This document shows, piece after piece, positions 1-5,437 of a stretch of DNA of 6,602 bases; the stretch's first letter is position 1, and every line of letters begins with the position of its first letter. Made by a program: the position numbers and the translations under genes. The notes below the pieces were generated by a model, which was not told the DNA's origin, did not search any database, and was given only the letters and a program-made list of their open reading frames with translations. The stretch spans positions 1 through 6,602 of the forward strand of contig CALJFV010000250.1 in assembly GCA_938074515.1 (NCBI GenBank), written 5' to 3'. Source of the stretch: an uncultured Flavobacteriaceae bacterium (GTDB lineage: Bacteria; Bacteroidota; Bacteroidia; Flavobacteriales; Flavobacteriaceae).

Positions 1-1008
1 GCCGTTCAGCAACAAGCCGCATCCTATATGCACGTAATGGTTTATGGCGAATATGTGCAAACACCTGCAGTCCAGCTATGTCAAAGACTGGCTGAATTAA
101 TGCCGGAGCCCTTAAATACGACCTATTTAGTCAATAGTGGGACAGAGGCGATTGAGGCCGCGCTAAAATTAGCGCGAGCTTGGACAAAAAGACAGAAAAT
201 TCTATTCGGCAAGAGAGCCTATCACGGCAATACCATGGGTGCTATGAGTGTGATGGATTACCCAGAGCGCACAGACCCCTTTGGACCGCTGATTCCCAAT
301 ACGAGTCCTATTGCCTTTAATGACTATAAATCCCTAGAGCAAATTGACACCGAAACGGCAGCAATTATTTTAGAGACCATTCAGGGCGGTGCGGGCTTTA
401 TTGTTCCAGATCCTGATTACCTCAAAACGCTAAAGTCAAGATGCGAAGCCGTTGGCGCGCTGCTAATTCTGGATGAAATACAACCCGGATTTGGGCGCAC
501 TGGACGCCTTTTTGGGTTTGAACATTTTGGTGTGGTTCCAGATATTGTGGTCATGGGCAAAGGTATGGGGGGCGGTATGCCAATTGGGGCGCTCACCGCC
601 TCCAAAGCCATGATGGAGACTTTTGCGACCAAACCAAAACTAGGACACATCACCACTTTTGGCGGTCACCCAGTCATTGCCGCTGCGGCCTTAGCAACCC
701 TCAAAATAATAAGCGCCGATGGATTCTTCAATTCGGTCCTTGAAAAAGAACAGTTATTTCGTACTGAACTACAACATCCAAAAATCAAAGAGGTCCGAGG
801 TAAAGGACTCATGCTGGCCATAATGCTCGAAAATTCATCTCAAGCCAATGATTTGGTCTTAAAATGTGCCCAACGTGGCTTGATTTTATTTTGGCTTTTA
901 TACGAGGACAAAGCAGTGCGCATTACACCGCCTTTAACAATTTCAAAGCAGGAAATTCAGAAAGGGTGTCGCATTATACGTGAGGTATTAGACACACTTT
1001 CGTCTTAA
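1..1008 (+). CDS. Class III PLP-dependent aminotransferase, 5'-truncated by the window edge
   Basis: The frame is open from base 1 to the TAA at 1006-1008. The in-frame ATG at 28 is internal, because family-typical sequence precedes it; class III enzymes are usually about 390-430 residues, so roughly 60 N-terminal residues are missing. Numbering from the first codon in the window, visible fold-type I marks are SGTEA at 46-50 (PLP phosphate loop), YHG at 74-76 (PLP stacking), LDE with Asp158 (pyridine nitrogen), GKG with the Schiff-base Lys187, the TTFGGHP motif near 218-224, and RITPPL with the probable carboxylate-binding Arg307. The family moves amino groups between an amino acid and a keto acid in the cytoplasm. 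Relatives include acetylornithine, ornithine and GABA aminotransferases, but the usual glutamate of the QGEGG motif is glycine here (Gly130), so I do not assign a substrate. Family confidence is high; the specific reaction is unknown. The 106-bp gap downstream suggests it is transcribed separately from the TPR gene. Confidence 0.93.
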   Translation, partial: AVQQQAASYMHVMVYGEYVQTPAVQLCQRLAELMPEPLNTTYLVNSGTEAIEAALKLARAWTKRQKILFGKRAYHGNTMGAMSVMDYPERTDPFGPLIPNTSPIAFNDYKSLEQIDTETAAIILETIQGGAGFIVPDPDYLKTLKSRCEAVGALLILDEIQPGFGRTGRLFGFEHFGVVPDIVVMGKGMGGGMPIGALTASKAMMETFATKPKLGHITTFGGHPVIAAAALATLKIISADGFFNSVLEKEQLFRTELQHPKIKEVRGKGLMLAIMLENSSQANDLVLKCAQRGLILFWLLYEDKAVRITPPLTISKQEIQKGCRIIREVLDTLSS

Positions 1009-1114
1009 CAGAAGAACTCGTGTTGATAAGCTTGTTAAAAAGTAACCATTGAAATCCAGTCCAATTCCTCGAGGGTCGCTTATATTTAGTGTAACAATCA
1101 GCTAAACGCAATAC
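1009..1114. other. Intergenic gap between aminotransferase and TPR gene
   Basis: This 106-bp non-coding gap is the likely place for a promoter driving the TPR-DUF368-DUF368-aroE group. The best candidate is TATATTTA at 1081-1088, one base off the Bacteroidota -7 consensus TAnnTTTG and 26 bp before the start codon. No TTG lies at the expected distance upstream; the nearest, at 1049-1051, is about 29 bp away. I see no clear intrinsic terminator for the aminotransferase gene. Confidence 0.4.
1081..1088 (+). promoter_or_regulatory. Weak candidate -7 box upstream of the TPR gene
   Basis: TATATTTA matches seven of eight positions of TAnnTTTG, counting the two free positions, and sits 26 bp before the ATG at 1115. 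A properly spaced -33 TTG element is absent, so this is a suggestion only. It is supported mainly by its position at the head of a closely packed gene group. Confidence 0.22.
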
Positions 1115-2515
1115 ATGCACCCAGGCCCTGAAGAGCATAATAACTTCTCTCTAACGCGTTTTGAATCTATGCTGCAGACGAATGACGTCTACTTTTTTGA
1201 CTCTGAAGAGTTTGAGGAGATCATTCATCATTACTTGGAACTAGGCAAAATGGCATTGGCCAAAAAAGCAACGCGCTTGGGTCTCGAGCAACATCCCAGT
1301 TCTACGAATTTGAAATTGTTCGAAGTAGAGATGTTTATTTTTGAAAACCAGCTGGATCTGGCTGAAAAATTACTGGATGAACTCTATTTGATTGAACAAT
1401 TTAACGAAGAGATTTTTATTCAAAAAGCAAATATCTTGTCGCGTCGCGATCAGCACAAAAAGGCAATTCAACTTTTAGAACAAGCCCTTGAAATAACTGA
1501 AGATCCATTGGATGTGCTCTCGTTAATTGGTATGGAGTATCTGTTTTTAGAAGACTATGAAAACGCCAAAGGTTATTTCATGCAATGTGTAGAAGAAGAC
1601 ACTGAAGACTATTCTGCACTCTATAATGTGGTATATTGTTTTGAGTTCTTGGAGCAATATGAACAGGCTATCGCTTATTTAAATGACTTTTTGAACAGGC
1701 AGCCTTATTGTGAAGTGGCCTGGCATCAAATCGGTAAGCAATATTATCACCTAAAGGACTATAATAAAGCGCTCGCCGCTTTTGATTTTGCAATCATCAG
1801 TGATGATCGATTTATCGGGGCCTATCTAGAGAAAGGTAAAGTGCTCGAAAAACTCAAGCAATACGAGCAAGCCATAGAAAGCTATATGACGACCCTTGGT
1901 CTAGATGACCCAACCTCTTTTGCTCTCTTGCGTATTGGCAAGTGCTATGAGAAGCTCGGTAACGAAGAAATGGCGCTGCAATTTTACAATAAATGTGTCA
2001 CGGAAGACGCGCTTCTTGATAAGGCTTGGATTGCCATTACAGACTTTTATCTCAGAAAAAAGGACTATAAAAAGGCCTTATACTACATCGATAAGGCCGT
2101 GGGTATTGATGCGGACAATGTGTTGTATTGGAAGCGTTACGCCAAAATCAACAAAAAACTTCAAAACTTTGAAGAGGCTGAGCACGGTTATCGGCGAACC
2201 ATAGAGCTAGGCAATTACGAAATTGACACCTGGCTATCACGCTGCGACATACTCATTGAGTTAGGCGAATATGAAGCGGCCAGAAAAAATCTATTGCAGG
2301 CGATTGAATTCTACCCCGAACACCCCGAAATTGAATTTCGTATGGCAGGTTTGTGTTTTATGTTACAAGAAACCAACAAGGCCCAATTTCACCTAGTCAA
2401 TGCCTTGCATCTAGACTCCGAGTTTGTTATGATCTTAGAGATTTTATTTCCTGAGGTGTATCGTCTTAAACTCGTTCAAGAATTAATCCAAAATCATCAA
2501 AAACCTTCGGTATAA
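1115..2515 (+). CDS. Soluble tetratricopeptide (TPR) repeat protein, 466 aa
   Basis: The protein is almost wholly alpha-helical repeat. Clear 34-residue TPR units with the expected small and aromatic residue pattern run in register from about residue 98 to 437, around ten units (for example near 132, 166, 200, 234, 268, 302, 336 and 370). The N-terminal 30-97 stretch reads as two further degenerate helix pairs. There is no signal peptide, lipobox or membrane segment, so it should be cytoplasmic. No enzymatic domain is attached. TPR arrays bind protein partners, so a scaffold or adaptor role is the natural inference; no partner can be named from sequence. The ATG at 1115 is chosen because the residues just after it are polar and the ordered YFFDSEEFEE region begins at about residue 26, leaving a normal short leader. 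It is separated from the first DUF368 gene by only 32 bp, which suggests a shared transcript with membrane genes. The C-terminus (438-466) looks like a capping helix. Confidence 0.93.
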   Translation: MHPGPEEHNNFSLTRFESMLQTNDVYFFDSEEFEEIIHHYLELGKMALAKKATRLGLEQHPSSTNLKLFEVEMFIFENQLDLAEKLLDELYLIEQFNEEIFIQKANILSRRDQHKKAIQLLEQALEITEDPLDVLSLIGMEYLFLEDYENAKGYFMQCVEEDTEDYSALYNVVYCFEFLEQYEQAIAYLNDFLNRQPYCEVAWHQIGKQYYHLKDYNKALAAFDFAIISDDRFIGAYLEKGKVLEKLKQYEQAIESYMTTLGLDDPTSFALLRIGKCYEKLGNEEMALQFYNKCVTEDALLDKAWIAITDFYLRKKDYKKALYYIDKAVGIDADNVLYWKRYAKINKKLQNFEEAEHGYRRTIELGNYEIDTWLSRCDILIELGEYEAARKNLLQAIEFYPEHPEIEFRMAGLCFMLQETNKAQFHLVNALHLDSEFVMILEILFPEVYRLKLVQELIQNHQKPSV

Positions 2516-2521
2516 TTGTGT

Positions 2522-2529
2522 TATTTTTG
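2522..2529 (+). promoter_or_regulatory. Candidate Bacteroidota -7 promoter box before the first DUF368 gene
   Basis: TATTTTTG is an exact match to the TAnnTTTG -7 consensus used by the primary sigma factor of Bacteroidota. It lies 18 bp before the ATG at 2548, so a transcript from it would have a very short leader. No TTG occurs at the normal -33 spacing upstream, and T-rich gaps produce such matches by chance. It could be an internal promoter letting the DUF368 genes and aroE be expressed without the TPR gene. Confidence 0.28.
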
Positions 2530-2547
2530 AGGGTAAACCTCTGAAAT

Positions 2548-3558
2548 ATGCGGCTATCCAAGCAAACAATCACACTCTTTTTTAAAGGCATAGCTATGGG
2601 CGCTGCCGATGCAGTTCCCGGGGTTTCAGGAGGAACAATAGCCTTTATTTCGGGTATTTATCCAGAACTCATCAAAACCATTTCGGGGTTAAATTTGGGC
2701 CTCATAAAAATTTTAAAAGATCAGGGGATTAAGGCTTTTTGGCAAGAAGCCAATGGGCGATTTCTACTCACTCTTGTTGCAGGAATTTTGGTCAGTTTTG
2801 TCAGTCTGATGCGCCTGGCGAAATTTCTAATCGAACAACATCCCATTTGGATTTGGTCATTCTTCTTTGGTTTAATTGTGGCCAGTGTACTCTATATGGC
2901 ACGCCAAGTAAAACATTGGAATCTTTGGCGCTATTTGAGCTTGATTTCAGGAACCTTGTTGGCTTTTTACTTAACACAATTGCCCAGCTACGGGGGTGTT
3001 GATCAAGCGTGGTTTTTATTTTTTGCCGGAGCTGTGGCCATCTGTGCGATGATTTTACCGGGCATCTCTGGCTCCTTTATTCTTGTTATTTTGGGCGCCT
3101 ACAAAACCTTGAGCGACGCTTTACACGATTTTGACATTCAAAAAATAATATTATTTGTCGGGGGGGCGGTTCTTGGCTTGTTGAGTTTTAGTCGTGTATT
3201 GCGCTGGCTGTTCAACCGCTATCAAGACACCACATTGGCCATTCTCACTGGGTTTGTTTTAGGAAGCTTAAATAAAATATGGCCCTGGAAAGAAACTTTA
3301 GAGGTTCTCGAGCGCTCTAGCGGATTGCGCTTTGGCATGGAGCGTTTTGAATTTGGCACCCTGAGTGAAGCACAAAGGGCTTCAGGTGATTTTGAATCCC
3401 TTAAGGCCTTGAAAGAAAGCAGTATCCTCCCCTATGATTTTACGGCGATTAATCCCGGAGTCGATGCCGAAATTATACCTGCCTTGAGCATGATGCTCCT
3501 TGGTATTGTAGTTCTATTCTCCTTAGAGTATCTAGGGCGTGAAAAAAATACACAATGA
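2548..3558 (+). CDS. DUF368 membrane protein, PopT-type polyprenyl-phosphate translocase (copy 1)
   Basis: This is a 336-residue polytopic inner-membrane protein. The DUF368 signature is present twice: GIAMGAADAVPGVSGG (14-29) in the N-terminal half and ILPGISGSF (169-177) in the second half. This fits a duplicated fold in which each half contributes a re-entrant hairpin. Hydrophobic segments lie near 73-97, 100-118, 127-144, 153-168, 199-218, 228-245 and 308-330. A WPWK motif follows at 245-248, then a hydrophilic stretch of about 60 residues. DUF368 proteins (PopT) have been shown in other bacteria to return undecaprenyl phosphate from the outer to the inner face of the membrane, recycling the lipid carrier for peptidoglycan and surface glycans; here that role is inferred from family. 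The start at 2548 is supported by the family-typical short positively charged leader before the first motif. It lies 32 bp after the TPR gene, and its stop overlaps the next start (ATGA). Confidence 0.93.
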   Translation: MRLSKQTITLFFKGIAMGAADAVPGVSGGTIAFISGIYPELIKTISGLNLGLIKILKDQGIKAFWQEANGRFLLTLVAGILVSFVSLMRLAKFLIEQHPIWIWSFFFGLIVASVLYMARQVKHWNLWRYLSLISGTLLAFYLTQLPSYGGVDQAWFLFFAGAVAICAMILPGISGSFILVILGAYKTLSDALHDFDIQKIILFVGGAVLGLLSFSRVLRWLFNRYQDTTLAILTGFVLGSLNKIWPWKETLEVLERSSGLRFGMERFEFGTLSEAQRASGDFESLKALKESSILPYDFTAINPGVDAEIIPALSMMLLGIVVLFSLEYLGREKNTQ

Positions 3559-4580
3559 ACCCAACAAGAACCTTCAGCGATAAAATTTGGCTGGTCATTA
3601 AAGGAATCGCCATGGGTGCTGCCAACAAGGTACCCGGTGTCTCTGGCGGGGTCATCGCGTTTGTGGCAGGATTTTACGAAGAGTTCATTTACAGCCTACA
3701 ACGGGTAAATCGACATTCATTTAAAACCCTGCGTAAAAATGGATTCAAGGCCTTTTACAAGGAAATCAATGGTGGATTTTTAGGGATGCTCATCACGGGG
3801 ATGGTGATCAGCTATTTTAGCGTGTCGCAATTGTTGGATTATGCGTTAATCCACTATGAGCTCTATGTATGGAGTGGCTTTTTTGGGATGATTATCGGCT
3901 CCATATATTATATCGCAAAGGACTTTGGACAATGGCGTTCGAGTCATGGTTTTTATCTACTCCTCGGGGCCTTAGTCGGATTGGGCATTAGCTTTTTAGA
4001 ACCCGCTAGAGAAAATGATCAACTTTGGTTTGTATTTTTCTGTGGCATCATCAGCGTATCAGGAATGACGCTCCCTGGATTATCCGGATCTTTTATTTTG
4101 ATGCTTTTGGGAAATTATGTCCTACTGCTTGTCGATTCCGTCAATGCCCTGTTTAACTTTTTATCATTCTTGATTCAAGGAGAACTCAATATTGACATTG
4201 CACTTGAGTTGTGGCCTTTGATAAAAATTCTGTTGGTTTTCTCTGTAGGATCCCTGGTTGGTTTGGTTTCATTTTCTCACTTATTGGCCGCAGTGTTAAA
4301 ATCTTATCGAAAGCAAACCTATGCCACGATTATCGGGTTTATCGCCGGATCGCTCGGTGTCGTTTGGCCTTGGAAAACGAAGATATTCGCTACAAATAGT
4401 CTAGGAGAAATACTGCTTGACGCCAAGGGACGTGAGACGATCAAAGACTTTGATCGCTACTTACCAGATCTCGCCCTGACACAAACTTATTGGGCCGTAT
4501 TTTTTATTGTCATTGGTATCGCCTTAGTTGTTGCACTAGAAATGCTTAATACCAGTAAAAAAGCTTCAAAAAATGGCTAG
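3555..4580 (+). CDS. DUF368 membrane protein, PopT-type polyprenyl-phosphate translocase (copy 2)
   Basis: This 341-residue protein is a divergent paralogue of its upstream neighbour. It has the same order of landmarks: GIAMGAANKVPGVSGG (17-32), TLPGLSGSF (172-180), a VSFSHLL segment matching VSFSRVL, and WPWK (271-274). It differs from copy 1 in the first motif (Asn-Lys for Asp-Ala, and SGGV for SGGT). It has 42 instead of 18 residues between the second hairpin and the following helix, partly hydrophobic then acidic (189-230). The hydrophilic stretch after WPWK is shorter. The predicted role is undecaprenyl-phosphate translocation, by family. Translation is probably coupled to copy 1, because its ATG shares bases with that gene's TGA. 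The end overlaps aroE by 8 bp. Whether the two copies work as a heteromer, act on different carriers or operate under different conditions cannot be told from sequence. Confidence 0.93.
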   Translation: MNPTRTFSDKIWLVIKGIAMGAANKVPGVSGGVIAFVAGFYEEFIYSLQRVNRHSFKTLRKNGFKAFYKEINGGFLGMLITGMVISYFSVSQLLDYALIHYELYVWSGFFGMIIGSIYYIAKDFGQWRSSHGFYLLLGALVGLGISFLEPARENDQLWFVFFCGIISVSGMTLPGLSGSFILMLLGNYVLLLVDSVNALFNFLSFLIQGELNIDIALELWPLIKILLVFSVGSLVGLVSFSHLLAAVLKSYRKQTYATIIGFIAGSLGVVWPWKTKIFATNSLGEILLDAKGRETIKDFDRYLPDLALTQTYWAVFFIVIGIALVVALEMLNTSKKASKNG

Positions 4581-5358
4581 ATATGGACTGCTTGGACGTG
4601 CTATTGATTACTCTTTTTCAAGAAGTTTTTTCAATGAAAAGTTTCTTCGGGAGAACCGCTCCGATATCTATGTGAATCTAGATTTTCAGAGTATTGACGA
4701 TTTCATATTGTGGTTCAAAACGCAAAATGACCTTGCGGGGTTCAATGTGACCATCCCATACAAAGAAGCCATATGCGCTTATCTTGACTATATTGATCCT
4801 GAAGCCCGGGCTATCGGTGCTGTAAATACTGTGATTGTTGCGTCTAGCGGCGCCTTATTGGGTTATAATACAGATTTGTACGGGTTTAAACGCTCTCTCG
4901 AACAATGGGGGCAGATCACGCCAAAAAAAGCCCTCATACTCGGAACAGGCGGCGCGGCAAAAGCGGTGACATACGCCCTGCGGAGCCAGGGTTATGAAAT
5001 TTTGCAAGTTTCTCGGCAAGCGGGGATACACGACAATATTGACCCAGACAAGGATGCCGATGGATTAAGTCTCAATAAAATCAACTACCAACAACTTAGC
5101 CCAGAGCGCATTAAACAATACCCTCTGATCGTTAATTGTACCCCTGTAGGCACCTATCCTAATACGAAGGCTTGCCCCGAGCTTCCCTATGATGCCCTCG
5201 GTCCCGATCATTATTTATACGATTTGATTTACAACCCTGAAGAAACTGAATTTCTCAAGCGAGGTTTCAAGGCGGGCGCTCAAATAAAAAATGGCCAACA
5301 AATGCTTGAATTTCAAGCCTTAGCAGCCTGGGATCTCTGGCAAAAAACAGCAAGTTAA
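4573..5358 (+). CDS. aroE: Shikimate dehydrogenase (NADP-dependent), AroE
   Basis: AroE reduces 3-dehydroshikimate to shikimate with NADPH, the fourth step of the shikimate pathway, in the cytoplasm. The 261-residue protein carries the family marks in order: Ser14 and Ser16 of the shikimate-binding S-x-S motif, FNVTIPYKEA with catalytic Lys64, GAVNTV with Asn85, GYNTD with catalytic Asp101, the dinucleotide loop LGTGGAAKA (123-131), SR at 147-148 (likely contact to the NADP 2'-phosphate), NCTPVGTYPN (188-197), YDLIYNP (216-222) and NGQQML (240-245). It is slightly shorter than the enterobacterial enzyme (272 residues). The N-terminal motif departs from the textbook HSxSPxxHN form: it reads YSFSRSFFN, with Asn21 and Phe24 kept. 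A hydrophilic, acidic stretch at 150-170 follows the SR motif. The start at 4573 places the first beta strand immediately after Met, as is usual. It overlaps the preceding DUF368 gene by 8 bp, which implies coupled translation; a hairpin follows the stop. Confidence 0.96.
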   Translation: MARYGLLGRAIDYSFSRSFFNEKFLRENRSDIYVNLDFQSIDDFILWFKTQNDLAGFNVTIPYKEAICAYLDYIDPEARAIGAVNTVIVASSGALLGYNTDLYGFKRSLEQWGQITPKKALILGTGGAAKAVTYALRSQGYEILQVSRQAGIHDNIDPDKDADGLSLNKINYQQLSPERIKQYPLIVNCTPVGTYPNTKACPELPYDALGPDHYLYDLIYNPEETEFLKRGFKAGAQIKNGQQMLEFQALAAWDLWQKTAS

Positions 5359-5364
5359 ACAAAA

Positions 5365-5400
5365 GAGAGTTCCGAATTTTTTTTTGCTCTCGGAGTTCTT
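5365..5400 (+). terminator. Possible imperfect terminator hairpin after aroE
   Basis: The arms at 5365-5375 (GAGAGTTCCGA) and 5390-5400 (TCGGAGTTCTT) can pair in RNA over 11 positions, three of them G-U wobbles, around a 14-nt loop. The loop contains nine T in a row (5377-5385). A shorter alternative pairs GAGAG (5365-5369) with CTCTC (5387-5391). No strong T tract follows the right arm, so this is not a textbook intrinsic terminator. Position just after the stop codon supports a 3'-end role; leaky termination is possible. Confidence 0.4.
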
Positions 5401-5437
5401 ATCTTTCCACATAAATTGACCCTAAACATTGAAACAG

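Noticed and set aside
417..656. Minus-strand open frame of 79 codons
   Set aside because: It lies entirely opposite the aminotransferase active-site region, and its translation has no recognisable domain; it is a shadow of the real gene.
1005..1038. TTAACA and TGTTAA arms flanking the end of the aminotransferase gene
   Set aside because: The six-base, AT-rich stem has a 22-base loop, includes the stop codon and is followed by A rather than T, so it is not a convincing terminator.
1067..1074. Perfect 8-bp palindrome CCTCGAGG in the gap before the TPR gene
   Set aside because: A palindrome this short is expected about once per 256 positions and has no flanking symmetry, so an operator call is not supported.
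1905..2204. Plus-strand open frame of 99 codons in another frame
   Set aside because: It is nested inside the TPR gene, whose repeat pattern continues unbroken through it, so there is no sign of frameshift or overlapping gene.
2529..2541. GAGG-GTAAA-CCTC mini-hairpin just before DUF368 copy 1
   Set aside because: A four-base stem is too weak to call a regulatory element, and the GAGG is too far from the ATG to be a normal ribosome-binding site.
2739..3002. Plus-strand open frame of 87 codons in another frame
   Set aside because: It is inside DUF368 copy 1, whose membrane helices read continuously in the main frame.
3473..3655. Minus-strand open frame across the DUF368 junction
   Set aside because: It spans coding sequence of both DUF368 genes and has no family-like content.
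4211..4399. Plus-strand open frame of 62 codons in another frame
   Set aside because: It is nested in DUF368 copy 2, whose conserved helices and WPWK motif read through in the main frame.
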